Shown: piece after piece, positions 7,695 to 16,517 of the stretch | Layout: the number at the start of each line of letters is the position of its first letter | Position numbering within the stretch: position 1 is the first letter of the stretch | Assembly (NCBI RefSeq): GCF_000739915.1 | Contig: NZ_BBJT01000003.1 | Coordinates: forward strand, 620,001-684,000 | Length of the DNA: 64,000 nt | Reading direction: 5' to 3' | Source of the DNA: Paenibacillus chitinolyticus NBRC 15660 | Lineage (GTDB): Bacteria; Bacillota; Bacilli; Paenibacillales; NBRC-103111 | Program-made: the position numbers and the translations under genes | The notes under the pieces: generated by a model | Databases searched by the model: none | What the model was told of the DNA's origin: nothing | What the model saw: the letters and a program-made list of their open reading frames with translations, nothing else

Positions 7695-9183
7695 CGGTAT
7701 GATTTCCTTTCAGCAGCGGGAGCCGGATTACAATCCGCGTGCCTGTCTGCGGATGTCGCGTAGACGCGCTTTCCGAGGCATTCTCCGCGCAGATGCTTCC
7801 CCCGTGGTTGTCGACAATCTGTTTGGCGATGGCGAGCCCCAGTCCCTGACCACCCGACTCCCGGTTGCGGGACGTCTCGGCCCGGTAAAACCGGTCAAAT
7901 ACATGAGTCAGCGCCGCGGGATCGATCCCGGGACCGTTGTCGGTTATTTCAAGCACTGCGGCTGCCCCGTCCCGCCGGAGATCGAAAGCAATCGTTTTAT
8001 GCGGCCCCTCCATAAACTTGAGGCTGTTTCCGACTACGTTGTTCACGACCCTTTTCATGTGCATAGGGTCTATCCGGACGTGCAAAGGACCCGCAGAGTG
8101 TCCGCCGGTTTCCAGTCCGACGCCTTCTTTTTCCAGCTCGAAACGCAGTTCATACACCACGTCCGCGACAAAACGCGTCAGGTCCACTTCCTGCAGGGCA
8201 AACGGAACTTTATTGAGATCCAGCCGGGAATAAAGGAACAGCTCCTCAATGAGATGATCCATTTCCTCCGCTTTGCTGTAAATGATATCCACATAACTTT
8301 CGAGCTTATCGGGCGTATCCGCCACCCCGTCCCGGATTCCTTCCACATAGCCGCGAATGGCGGACAAGGGCGTTTTCAAATCGTGCGAGATGTTGGCGAT
8401 AAGCTCCTTGCGGTTGCTTTCGTACTGCTTCTGCAGCTCCTCGGATTCCTGAAGCTTCCCCCTCATCTCCTCGAAAGCCGCGGAAACCTGCCCGATCTCG
8501 TCTTCGCCCGGCTCGATCCGGAACCGCAAGTCTCCCCGCTGGATACGTGCCGCCGAAGCGCGCAGCAGATTGAGCGGCCGGATCATCCGCCTGGTGAGGA
8601 ACAGATAGATGTAGATGTTCGAGCCGACGAGCAGCAGAAACAAAACCGACACGAACAAAGGCAGCAGCTTGCTCATCAGAACGGCGAACGGGCTGACCTC
8701 CCGGAACACGAACAGCCTTCCTTGTTCGCCGTCCGCAAACCGGAAGTCGTATTTCGCGTAGCCGAAAAAGTTTTTCCCCGTCTGCAAAGTGCTTCTCATG
8801 TGCACGTTTTCCGCTTCGTACGGAGGCAGGACGGCTTCGGGTTGGTTTTCCGCCAGAGCCGGTGAAATAAACGCGCTGCCGGACCCTTTGCGGATCAGGA
8901 GGGAGGCCTTGGCGACTTTTAGCTGAAAATCGTATTCTTTGTAGATGTCCGGTACAAGCAGTTCCTCCGACTTCGTTTTGGCAAGATGCTTAAGATCGAG
9001 AAATAGCGTCTCCTGTTCGGTCGTAAGCGGCTTCAACCGGAGATGGACGTTGTAAAAAGAAGAAATGCCCCTCACATCCCCCGTTACGGCTGTCGTTACG
9101 ATAAAAGCGGCCGCCGTAAAAAGCAGCACCGTGGCGACGAGCAGCAAAGTGAAAGAAGCAAGCAGGCGGGCGCGGATGGACAT
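7672..9183 (-). CDS. Membrane sensor histidine kinase (HAMP-HisKA-HATPase)
   Basis: Two membrane segments (~residues 5-28 and ~165-190) flank an extracytoplasmic sensor domain of about 135 residues with no recognised fold. A HAMP domain follows (MIRPLNLLRASAARIQRGD), then the phosphoacceptor box ISHDLKTPLSAIRGY (His about residue 269), N-box NVVGNSLKF and G-boxes DNGPGID and GQGLGLAI. I choose the ATG at 9183 because GGAGG precedes it; an upstream TTG at 9210 is in frame but has no ribosome binding site. It is the first gene of a two-component operon and phosphorylates the response regulator encoded downstream. Confidence 0.9.
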   Translation of the reverse strand: MSIRARLLASFTLLLVATVLLFTAAAFIVTTAVTGDVRGISSFYNVHLRLKPLTTEQETLFLDLKHLAKTKSEELLVPDIYKEYDFQLKVAKASLLIRKGSGSAFISPALAENQPEAVLPPYEAENVHMRSTLQTGKNFFGYAKYDFRFADGEQGRLFVFREVSPFAVLMSKLLPLFVSVLFLLLVGSNIYIYLFLTRRMIRPLNLLRASAARIQRGDLRFRIEPGEDEIGQVSAAFEEMRGKLQESEELQKQYESNRKELIANISHDLKTPLSAIRGYVEGIRDGVADTPDKLESYVDIIYSKAEEMDHLIEELFLYSRLDLNKVPFALQEVDLTRFVADVVYELRFELEKEGVGLETGGHSAGPLHVRIDPMHMKRVVNNVVGNSLKFMEGPHKTIAFDLRRDGAAAVLEITDNGPGIDPAALTHVFDRFYRAETSRNRESGGQGLGLAIAKQIVDNHGGSICAENASESASTRHPQTGTRIVIRLPLLKGNHTDEKNSDH

Positions 9184-9278
9184 GATTGTTTTTGCCTCCA
9201 GATGATTCAAATCGTGAAGATTTCCTACAGTCTACCAAGGAATTCGGCGGGGATCAAAATAAATTTCCGCTTTGGCAG

Positions 9279-9316
9279 ATCAAGATGATTCTTGATTAAA
9301 TTAAGATTTTCTTGAT
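9279..9316. promoter_or_regulatory. Triple TCTTGAT/ATCAAGA motif upstream of the kinase operon
   Basis: ATCAAGA (9279-9285) and TCTTGAT (9290-9296) form an inverted repeat with a 4-nt centre. A further TCTTGAT lies at 9310-9316, 20 nt (about two helical turns) from the previous copy. The spacing is typical of OmpR-family direct-repeat sites. The same octamer TTCTTGAT occurs at 6928-6935 before the secreted-protein gene. Assignment to the local response regulator is inference. Confidence 0.45.
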
Positions 9317-9334
9317 GAAAACGGTTTATTTTCT

Positions 9335-9355
9335 CATAAAATTTCTAATTTTATG
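9335..9355. promoter_or_regulatory. AT-rich perfect inverted repeat before the MHYT kinase gene
   Basis: CATAAAATT and AATTTTATG are perfect 9-bp arms around a 3-nt centre, about 110 nt before the MHYT kinase start. It could be an operator or, read rightward with the T-run that follows, a weak terminator-like structure. Its role is not determined. Confidence 0.35.
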
Positions 9356-9464
9356 CTTTTTTATGTAACAATTAGTCGAAAAATAAGCGATTTCAGGTGG
9401 ACTTCCCACCCTTGCATCCTTTACTATGGGAGGTACAGGAATATTAGTTATAGGAGATATGATA

Positions 9465-11360
9465 ATGCAACTTGAAGCTGGGAATTATGATGCGCTGCCG
9501 ATCATTCTCTCGATTCTGATGTCCATGACGACCTCCTGTACCGCGCTGGACATGGCAGACCGCCTGCTGCGCGGCGACCGTTCTTTCCGTAAAATGCTGC
9601 TGACCGCTGTCGTAACGGGACTGGGCGTCTGGTCCATGCACTTCTTGGGCATGCTGGCCTTGAAGCTCCCTTTCGAAGTCCATTATCATCTGCCTTTGCT
9701 TGCCGTCTCATTAATGCTGCCCATTCTCGCATTTTTTCTGTCGCTGCTAATCCTAGCGCCGGACCGGAAGCCCGGAAAACGATTTTTCACAGCCGTCGGC
9801 CTGCTGGCCGGGCTCGCCTTCGTTTCCATGCACTTCTCCGGCATGCTTGCCATGAAAATACCGGCCGTGTATCACCAGACGGCGGGCAGTCTGATCGTAT
9901 CGATCGCGCTGGCCCTGCTCGCCTCGTATCTTATGCTCGCACTGGCGATCTACGCACGCGGGCTGCCTGCTTACAACCTGCTTTCGCCCTGGAAAACCGG
10001 GGGCAGCCTGCTGGTTGGGGGCCTCATTGCCGGCATGCATTACACGGCGATGGCGGGGACTTCGTTTACGCCGTCCGACCGCGAGCTTTCTCTTACAAGC
10101 AGCTCGATTATAGGCAATACGCTGCTGACGGTTCTTGTAGGTTGTACGACCTTCTGCGTGCTTTTCTGGGTTGTGCTCGTCCTGTACCGCGACCGGCAGA
10201 ACGTGCTTACCGCTTCGCGGTTCAACGAGCAGAGATATACCGCTCTGTTCGAGCATAGTCCCGATCTTGTCATCTGTATGGATCCCGTCAAAAAAATGAT
10301 CGTCAGCGCGAACCCGTCCGTGTATGCCAACACGGGCTACACGCAAGCGGAGCTTATGCTCCTCTCCCTGCACGATCTTCTTTACTCCCGGGAAGAAAAA
10401 TTGAAAGTCATGACTGCCCTCGCGGAAGCGGCCCGAGGAAAGCCTTCGAAAATCGAAGTGTCCATCCGCACGAAGCAGGGAGCGCGAAAATATCACCGAA
10501 CCTCGGTTTTTCCGCTCGAACACAACCGGCATCTGCTCGTTTATTTCGTATCCAAAGATATAACCGACAGGATCGTAGTCGAACAAGAACTGAGGAAAGC
10601 CAAAGACTTGGCTGAAAGCGCTGTCAAAACGAAAAGCGAGTTCCTCGACACGATGAGCCACGAGATCCGGACGCCGCTGACCGGCATTATCGGGATCAAC
10701 CAGCTGCTCTCGGAGTCTGCGGAGTCCCCGGACGATCAAGAATTGCTGGCGCTTCAGGCCAAAAGCTCGCAAGCGCTCCTGAGGGTCATCAACGACATCC
10801 TGGAGCTGTCCAAAATGGAAGCCGGACGCATTTCGCTTCACCAGGAGCCGTTTCAGCTTCGCGAGCTTATCCGGGAGTGCCTCGATTTCTTTGCGATTAT
10901 TATCCGCAACAAGGAGCTCGCCATGGACACGTCCATAGACCCCGCCGTGCCGGAAACTCTCGTCGGCGATTACGGCCGTGTCCGCCAGATTCTCGTCAAC
11001 TTGATCGGCAACGCCGTTAAATTTACGGATCAAGGCCTTATCTCTCTCGAAGTCCGGCTCTCGGAACGCGGTGATGAAGGCTGCCTCCTCGAATTCGCCG
11101 TCACCGATACCGGTATCGGTATCGACTGCAGCAAGCTGGACCGGCTGTTTCAGCCTTTCACCCAGCTGGACGGGGCGTCGAACCGTAAATATGAGGGGAC
11201 GGGCCTGGGACTCGCCATCTGCCGCAAGCTCGTTACGCTCATGCAGGGCCGGATTTGGGCCGTTCCCGGCCGGAGTGTGGGGACGGAATTCCGGTTTACG
11301 ATCCGGCTGCGGGAGCTCCGCCATTTTATGGACGAAGGAGACAGCCAGGAAGCCGGGTAA
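9465..11360 (+). CDS. MHYT-PAS sensor histidine kinase
   Basis: The N-terminal ~230 residues are a seven-helix MHYT sensor. Its signature recurs three times as SMHFLGM, SMHFSGM and GMHYTAM, thought to coordinate metal and sense a diatomic gas or redox. A PAS domain (~residues 250-370) is followed by HisKA with the phosphoacceptor in MSHEIRTPLTG, and a HATPase domain with NLIGNAVKF, DTGIGID and GTGLGLAI. No receiver, GGDEF or EAL domain is attached. I choose the ATG at 9465 because AGGAG (9452-9456) lies 8 nt upstream; an earlier in-frame ATG at 9426 lacks a site. No cognate response regulator is adjacent, so it is an orphan kinase. Confidence 0.88.
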   Translation: MQLEAGNYDALPIILSILMSMTTSCTALDMADRLLRGDRSFRKMLLTAVVTGLGVWSMHFLGMLALKLPFEVHYHLPLLAVSLMLPILAFFLSLLILAPDRKPGKRFFTAVGLLAGLAFVSMHFSGMLAMKIPAVYHQTAGSLIVSIALALLASYLMLALAIYARGLPAYNLLSPWKTGGSLLVGGLIAGMHYTAMAGTSFTPSDRELSLTSSSIIGNTLLTVLVGCTTFCVLFWVVLVLYRDRQNVLTASRFNEQRYTALFEHSPDLVICMDPVKKMIVSANPSVYANTGYTQAELMLLSLHDLLYSREEKLKVMTALAEAARGKPSKIEVSIRTKQGARKYHRTSVFPLEHNRHLLVYFVSKDITDRIVVEQELRKAKDLAESAVKTKSEFLDTMSHEIRTPLTGIIGINQLLSESAESPDDQELLALQAKSSQALLRVINDILELSKMEAGRISLHQEPFQLRELIRECLDFFAIIIRNKELAMDTSIDPAVPETLVGDYGRVRQILVNLIGNAVKFTDQGLISLEVRLSERGDEGCLLEFAVTDTGIGIDCSKLDRLFQPFTQLDGASNRKYEGTGLGLAICRKLVTLMQGRIWAVPGRSVGTEFRFTIRLRELRHFMDEGDSQEAG

Positions 11361-11398
11361 CCCCCTATCCGGGATGTCCGTCCGCATGAAAAGAAACA

Positions 11399-11437
11399 AA
11401 ACCTCCAATCCCGACGGGTTTGGAGGTTTCTTTTTTA
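11399..11437. terminator. Bidirectional terminator between the MHYT kinase and L,D-transpeptidase genes
   Basis: The 10-bp stem AAACCTCCAA / TTGGAGGTTT (11399-11408 with 11420-11429) is followed rightward by CTTTTTTATT and leftward by TTGTTTCTTTTC. It serves two convergent genes. Confidence 0.88.
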
Positions 11438-12187
11438 TTCCATCAGGCCGAACTTCTCATAAACGCTTATGGACACGACGCCATCCGCTCTCAGCCCGTT
11501 GTCCCGTTGGAACCTCCGCAGCGCTTCGGCCGTCGAAGCCAGAAACTTCCCATTGCAGACTCCGCTGTAATAGCCTGCGCTTTTCAGCCGGTTCTGAATG
11601 AGCTGGACATCCGCCCCGATATCTCCTTGGGCCAGCTTTCTCGGTTCACGGCCGGGATCGCCCAGAACGTGCCCCGCAATCGTCACCTTGGTGCCGATAG
11701 GAATGAGGTCGTAAAGCTCCTCCACGTCGCGATTTCTCATACGGATGCAGCCATGGCTCAAATGCTGGCCGATGGAATGCGGCTTGTTCGTTCCATGGAT
11801 GCCGTACGCTCCCCACGGAACATTCAGACCCAGCCAGCGCGGTCCGAAAGAAGGTCCCCAGTTCTTGCCTTTATAAATTACCTGATACTCGCCGACAGGC
11901 GTAGGCGTTGCCAAGTTTCCGACCGCGACCGGGTAGGTTTTATAATGTTTCTTGTCTTTGAATACGACAAGCTTGTGCCGCAAAGGGTAGACCTCGATCG
12001 AGAAAGGCCCCCGGTCCGCAACGATGGGGATCGCGGGTTCCGTCACGTCTGCCGGTAACGTTATGCGTTCTGCCGCGGCATTTCCCGGCAGCAGAACATT
12101 CAGCAGGCATACTGCGGTCAGCGCGACTCCCTTTATCTTCAAAAGCGTTTGTCCTTTGTTCATGTTGATCCCCGCGCCCGCATTCAT
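11435..12187 (-). CDS. L,D-transpeptidase (YkuD) with C-terminal peptidoglycan-binding domain
   Basis: A signal or anchor helix (~residues 18-38) precedes a YkuD catalytic domain. Its active-site signature is HGTN (His131) followed by HLSHGCIRM with nucleophile Cys147. Residues ~187-249 form a PG_binding_1 domain (DVQLIQNRLKSAGYYSG, RFQRDNGLRADGVV). Such enzymes make 3-3 cross-links or attach proteins to peptidoglycan outside the membrane. Two starts are possible: ATG 12187, only 4 nt after the upstream gene, or ATG 12163 (MNKGQT) with GGGGA close by. It forms an operon with the YkuD-like secreted protein upstream. Confidence 0.9.
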   Translation of the reverse strand: MNAGAGINMNKGQTLLKIKGVALTAVCLLNVLLPGNAAAERITLPADVTEPAIPIVADRGPFSIEVYPLRHKLVVFKDKKHYKTYPVAVGNLATPTPVGEYQVIYKGKNWGPSFGPRWLGLNVPWGAYGIHGTNKPHSIGQHLSHGCIRMRNRDVEELYDLIPIGTKVTIAGHVLGDPGREPRKLAQGDIGADVQLIQNRLKSAGYYSGVCNGKFLASTAEALRRFQRDNGLRADGVVSISVYEKFGLME

Positions 12188-12191
12188 TTTT

Positions 12192-13373
12192 TTACCGGCT
12201 GTTCCTTCCGCCTTCGGTACGCTTCCCCGGGCGGTCGGGCTCCGGATATTCGAACTGTGTCAGCTCCCATGGATCGTACAAAGAAGCCCGGGTGAAAGCG
12301 AAACGGCAAATCGCTTTGCGCGGACGTTTCCCCGCTTCTTCGAAAGCAAGTTCAACCGGAAGTTCAAAAACATACTCCTGTTCCGCTTTACGCGCTTCAT
12401 CCGGCTTCCATTCCGTCAATCTGCGTACGGATACGAAAGACCGGCTGTCTTTCTTCAGCTCTTCCAGCCGGTCCCGGTTATGCGGGCGGCCGAGAAGCTC
12501 CAGCATCGCGTCATCGTGCTGGTCCAAAGCCGTGACAACCAGATCGGCCAGCTCCTGAGGCGAAGCCTTCCCGGCGAAGCTGCCCGCCATACCTGCGGCT
12601 CTGTGAGCCATAAACTGGTGGGCGGTGTCTTTGGACCGGGATTTATGGGTCGTGCTGCCCGCAAAATGGATGCAGGAATGCCCGCTGAACCCGTTCTCCG
12701 GGATGCCGTCTCCCCCATGGGGCATTCCGTTCATGGAAGCGGCATAACTATGCCCGTCGTAACGGACGAGAACGGCCCTGCGGTTCCAGCTCCATTTGCC
12801 CCCGTAGATCGACTTCATGACCGCCGTATCCTTCTTCGTAAGCGGCTGAACGTCCGCATGCTGCCGCCCCGCTCTGCGCTGAACCCGGAACGCAAGTCCG
12901 GTTTCCAGATCGAGCACCTCGAATTTGGCCTGACGGGGGACGGCTTTCTGCGCGTCGTTCCAGGAAATGAGCTCTCCGTAATGCTTGCGGTGAAGAACCG
13001 CGATTTGCTTCACAAGTTGCCCTCTAAGCGCCTCGCCCGGCCGGATCACTTCGTGCCCCGATGAATCGTAGAGCTCTCCCATGGCGCTGACCGGGTAGAT
13101 ATGTTCTCCGCCTGTTTCCCTCACCTTCATAAACGTATCCGTATACGGGAAGGATTCCGCCTTTCTGCGTACGCTTTGGCCGAAAAGTTTACCCACGCTC
13201 AGCGTAACCCCTGTTTCGCTCCGGTAAGCCGCATCCGGCGTCGTCTGTACGGAAAGTACAACGCTCCCGCCATCCCCGGCCGCCGAAAACCCATGCATGT
13301 AGGCCGCTTCGGGACGGAACAAAACTCCCCAGACGGCAAGGAGCAAAAAGACACTCCGTTTCCCTTTTCCCAT
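12192..13373 (-). CDS. Secreted protein with a YkuD-like GHSCIHF motif, function unknown
   Basis: The 393-residue protein has an N-terminal hydrophobic signal (FLLLAVWGVLF) and is probably exported. Residues ~80-150 look like a small beta domain. Around residues 215-250 it carries MPHGGDGIPENGFSGHSCIHF followed by THKS and a conserved-looking AHQFMAHRAAG. The SGHSCIHF element closely resembles the SHGCIRM active site of L,D-transpeptidases, with Ser inserted between His and Cys. Because the next gene, 4 nt downstream, is a true L,D-transpeptidase, a peptidoglycan role is likely but not shown. It may be a divergent transpeptidase or hydrolase. The start codon is only weakly supported by GGGGTGA 12 nt upstream. 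Confidence 0.6.
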   Translation of the reverse strand: MGKGKRSVFLLLAVWGVLFRPEAAYMHGFSAAGDGGSVVLSVQTTPDAAYRSETGVTLSVGKLFGQSVRRKAESFPYTDTFMKVRETGGEHIYPVSAMGELYDSSGHEVIRPGEALRGQLVKQIAVLHRKHYGELISWNDAQKAVPRQAKFEVLDLETGLAFRVQRRAGRQHADVQPLTKKDTAVMKSIYGGKWSWNRRAVLVRYDGHSYAASMNGMPHGGDGIPENGFSGHSCIHFAGSTTHKSRSKDTAHQFMAHRAAGMAGSFAGKASPQELADLVVTALDQHDDAMLELLGRPHNRDRLEELKKDSRSFVSVRRLTEWKPDEARKAEQEYVFELPVELAFEEAGKRPRKAICRFAFTRASLYDPWELTQFEYPEPDRPGKRTEGGRNSR

Positions 13374-13837
13374 TCCGGCTTTTCACCCCGCTTGACTTTT
13401 ATCGGTCTTTTTTAATCGTTTCAGATCCTGGCCTTCCTTCCTTGTTAGTTTTCGCCGAAGTTCCAAAAACATGTGAGGTCACCTGTAAATTTTTGAGCCG
13501 GGCTGCCGGGACATGCTTGAGAAAAACCGGAAGCTTACGGGGGAGCGGAAGTTGGTTTGGCTTGTAAAAATTTCTTTTTCCGTTCGGGCCCGGAAGGAAC
13601 GGATAATTAACGGTCTGGAAGCAGTCCGAGGTAAAAGCAGACCGCTAAGGCCCTATGCTGGCCCGTGACGGGGTTTCATCCCATCAGAATCCGAATGTTC
13701 CCACCGCCGAGTTGATCACGATCCGGACGACCGGGAAACCCTTAAAATAAATAAAAAAGAGGCTGTCCCAAAAGTCACGAAAGTGAATAAGGGACAGTCT
13801 CTTTTCAGTCTATGTTTGGCCGTTTGCCCGGCAGCGT
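13374..13837. other. Intergenic region, mostly without recognisable features
   Basis: The 464 nt separate the start of the YkuD-like gene from the end of the GH95 gene. The right end holds a terminator hairpin (13757-13805). The remainder has no credible open frame with a ribosome binding site, and no tRNA or riboswitch fold was recognised. Confidence 0.5.
13757..13805 (-). terminator. Terminator hairpin after the GH95 gene
   Basis: AAGAGGCTGTCCC (13757-13769) pairs with GGGACAGTCTCTT (13791-13803) with one G-T wobble. On the minus strand a run of T follows (TTTTTTATTTATTTT). The arms also resemble the ends of some insertion elements, but no transposase or target duplication is visible. Confidence 0.7.
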
Positions 13838-16288
13838 TCAAAGCCGGATCTCCACAACCGCATGAGCTTCGTGTTCGATATCCGTCACATAAAGTCCGCA
13901 AGACTCGGAAAACCGGCTTTCTCCCGCCGCTTTCTTGCCGTCCAGGCAAGCTGTAAACGGCAGCTTGTACCCGATACGCAAGATTCCGGCGACCGAGGCG
14001 GCAACACGTCCCGCGGTCAACAGGCCTCGTTCCCATTCCAAGTCCGCTTCATACCCTCCTCGGGCGCGCAGTCCTTTGACGCGGCCGCACGGCCAGGCCG
14101 ATGGCAGAGCGGGCAGCAGATCCAGCATCCCTTCCTGGGACTGGAGCAGCATTTCGGCTGCCGCGGACGTGCCTCCCAGGTTCCCGTCGATCTGAAACGG
14201 AGGATGCTCCGTAAACAAGTTCGGATCAGCCGCATGGCGAAACAGGGCTGTCAGGTGGCGATGAGCTTCATCCCCATTCCTCAGCCTTGCCCAGTAGTGC
14301 GCGATCCACACGCGGCTCCAGCCCGTATGGCCGCTGCCGCCCGCCAGCCGCCGCTCCAGCGTTACTCTGGCCGCTTCGGCCAAGGCCGGAGTGCGGACCG
14401 GGGAAATAAGCTCACCCGGGAACAAGCCGAACAGGTGCGAGATATGCCGGTGGCCCGGGTCCGACTCCTCTTCGTCGCCGAGCCATTCGAGCAACTGCCC
14501 GCGGCTGCCCGTCGCGGGCTGCGGCAGACGGGACTCCGCCGCCGTCAGCCGCTCCAGCCACTCGGCTTCGGCCGGCGGGGCGGCGTCTCCGCAGGCGGCC
14601 GCATGTCCGCCGGAGCGGGCCTCCGTGCCGGCCAACCCGGCCTCCGCGGAGACGGTCGGGCTACCGGCGCCGCCGTCCATGCTGCACGGGTCCGGCCGAT
14701 CCGCGCCCCGCGCTCCCCGCTCACGCGCCAGCACATCCGCCGCTTCGCGGACGGCCCCGAAAAGCGTGCGCGTGAGCTGGATGTCCATGGCCGGGGCCAT
14801 GCACAGATAGCCGATTTTGCCGCCGGGTAGCACATATTTGTTCTCCGGCGATACGGAAGGGCCCGTGAGCAGTCCGCCCTTGCCGTCCTCCGTCATATAA
14901 TCGAGCAGAAACTGCGCGGCTTCCTTCATGACGGGATACGCCCTATGGGCAAGAAAGTGGCTATCCCCGCCGAACCGGTAATGCTCCCACAAATGAAGCG
15001 CGAGCCACACCCCGCCCATCGGCCAGACAGCCGCCCTCGGAAGCATCCCGTTGATGCCGCTTTCCGCCCACAAATTCGAATTGTGATGCACCACAAACCC
15101 CCTGCACCCGTAAAGCTTCCGGGCGGTCTCCCTGCCGCTTGCGACGAGCCTGTCGATAAATTCGAACAAGGGTTCATGACATTCACTCAGATTGCATACT
15201 TCAGCAGGCCAATAGTTCATCTGAAGATTGATGTTCAGCGTGTAATTGCACTCCCACGGAGGCTGGTAATCGTTGTTCCAGATTCCTTGAAGGTTCGCCG
15301 GCAGCGTACCGGGCCGTGAACTGGCCAGGAGCAGATAGCGTCCGTATTGAAAAAACAGCGCAAGAAGCTCCGGGTCTTCCCCGCCTTCGCGGACGCGATC
15401 AAGCCGCTCGTCCGTGGGAAGAAGCCGGATATCCGCGTCCGGCGTACCAAGCTCCAGGCTCATCCGCGCAAACAGGGGCATATAGTCGGCCCGATGCTCC
15501 GCTTTGACCGCTTCGTAGCCCTTCCGCCGGGCCTCCTCGACCTGCCGCCGGCAAACGGCCGCGGGATCTCCGTGGCGGAAGCTCGTCTGCGCGGCGACAT
15601 AGATCGTTGCCTCGGCGGCTCCCGCCACATGGACGAAGTCGCCGATCGTGCGGACCGTACCGCCTTCGGCGCTCACGCTCGCAAGCGCGGCATACCGGAC
15701 GCCGTCCGGTCCGCAGCGGCCCTGCATCAGCACCGCATCCGGGCCGGCGGGCGCCGCTCCTTCGTCGAAGGGACGCCGCCCCAGATGAAACCGGAAGTTC
15801 AGTCCTTCCGGATGAGCGGTTGTGAGGCGGCAGGCCAATACCCCCGCCGGGGCGCTTGCTAACAGCTCCCGGGTGCAGCTTGCGCCTTGCGTCGCGTACT
15901 CGACGCGGCACAGGCCCGTCGCCAGGTCCAGCTCCCGGCGGTAAGTCCCCGCATCCGGTTCATGCTCCGCGAACCAGATACGCAGGTCCCCCAGCGGCTG
16001 GTACGGGCCGGCATATTTCGGAATCGGGGTCAGCCCCATGTGCGCAAGCTCCTGCGCCTCGGTCACGCGGCCCTCCATGAGCAGCCTTCTGACTTCCGGC
16101 AGAGCGGCGGCGGCCTCCGGATTCGTACGGTCTTTGGGACCCCCGTACCACAAGCTCTCCTCGTTAAGAGAGATCACTTCTTCCTCCACGCGGCCGTAAA
16201 TCATGGCGCCCAGCCTGCCGTTTCCGACCGGCAGCGCTTCGGTCCACGCTTGGGCCGGACTAGTGTACCAGAGTTTGTTAGCGGTCAT
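13838..16288 (-). CDS. GH95-family alpha-L-fucosidase
   Basis: The N-terminus ([27 protein letters not shown]) and the [17 protein letters not shown] block are diagnostic of GH95, which removes alpha-1,2-linked L-fucose (some members act on galactose) by an inverting mechanism. The catalytic (alpha/alpha)6 core shows [13 protein letters not shown] (~residue 357), [16 protein letters not shown] (~480), [13 protein letters not shown] (~645) and FQIDGNLGG (~700), matching the Asn, Glu and Asp catalytic blocks known for the family. Length 816 is typical, but residues ~515-573 are a Gly/Ala-rich low-complexity insertion. No signal peptide is present, so it acts in the cytoplasm. It is the last gene of the YesM/YesN-linked unit. 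Confidence 0.9.
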   Translation of the reverse strand: MTANKLWYTSPAQAWTEALPVGNGRLGAMIYGRVEEEVISLNEESLWYGGPKDRTNPEAAAALPEVRRLLMEGRVTEAQELAHMGLTPIPKYAGPYQPLGDLRIWFAEHEPDAGTYRRELDLATGLCRVEYATQGASCTRELLASAPAGVLACRLTTAHPEGLNFRFHLGRRPFDEGAAPAGPDAVLMQGRCGPDGVRYAALASVSAEGGTVRTIGDFVHVAGAAEATIYVAAQTSFRHGDPAAVCRRQVEEARRKGYEAVKAEHRADYMPLFARMSLELGTPDADIRLLPTDERLDRVREGGEDPELLALFFQYGRYLLLASSRPGTLPANLQGIWNNDYQPPWECNYTLNINLQMNYWPAEVCNLSECHEPLFEFIDRLVASGRETARKLYGCRGFVVHHNSNLWAESGINGMLPRAAVWPMGGVWLALHLWEHYRFGGDSHFLAHRAYPVMKEAAQFLLDYMTEDGKGGLLTGPSVSPENKYVLPGGKIGYLCMAPAMDIQLTRTLFGAVREAADVLARERGARGADRPDPCSMDGGAGSPTVSAEAGLAGTEARSGGHAAACGDAAPPAEAEWLERLTAAESRLPQPATGSRGQLLEWLGDEEESDPGHRHISHLFGLFPGELISPVRTPALAEAARVTLERRLAGGSGHTGWSRVWIAHYWARLRNGDEAHRHLTALFRHAADPNLFTEHPPFQIDGNLGGTSAAAEMLLQSQEGMLDLLPALPSAWPCGRVKGLRARGGYEADLEWERGLLTAGRVAASVAGILRIGYKLPFTACLDGKKAAGESRFSESCGLYVTDIEHEAHAVVEIRL

Positions 16289-16406
16289 GGCCTGCCTCCT
16301 TTACAAGTTCCCCGGGCCGTAACCGAATTACGAGACGCCCGCCTGTTTTTTAAATTGACTATCCGTGTGACGCTCACCTATTCGTTTTACGTGGTGTCAC
16401 GCAATG

Positions 16407-16448
16407 TTCATGTTTCGTACTTCATGTTTCGTACTTCATGTTTCATTT
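16407..16448. repeat. Short tandem repeat, 14-nt unit, three copies
   Basis: TTCATGTTTCGTAC occurs at 16407-16420 and 16421-16434, and a third copy with changes at its end at 16435-16448 (TTCATGTTTCATTT). More TTCAT words follow. It lies in the 229-nt gap between the sensor-kinase stop and the GH95 start and is untranslated. Confidence 0.8.
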
Positions 16449-16517
16449 TTCATTCTTCATCCGTCGCTCTTCATGTTCCGCCTGCATCTTTCGTTCTACA
16501 CGCTTCGATTCTGCCGT

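Noticed and set aside
9753-11408. A 551-codon minus-strand frame opposite the MHYT kinase
   Set aside because: No family motifs or start signal; the plus strand has unmistakable kinase boxes.
13685-13740. A minus-strand stretch translating as FPVVRIVINSAVGTFGF, reminiscent of MlaA
   Set aside because: Only ~18 residues before a stop and no upstream open frame; MlaA is a Gram-negative outer-membrane protein, so this is most likely chance.
13757-13803. Possible insertion-sequence terminal repeat or MITE
   Set aside because: Only one compact hairpin with a T-run at the right place for a terminator; no transposase remnant or target-site duplication was seen.
16407-16470. Repeats resembling a CRISPR array or iterons
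   Set aside because: Units are 14 nt, directly adjacent with no spacers, with only three copies; no cas or replication genes are nearby.
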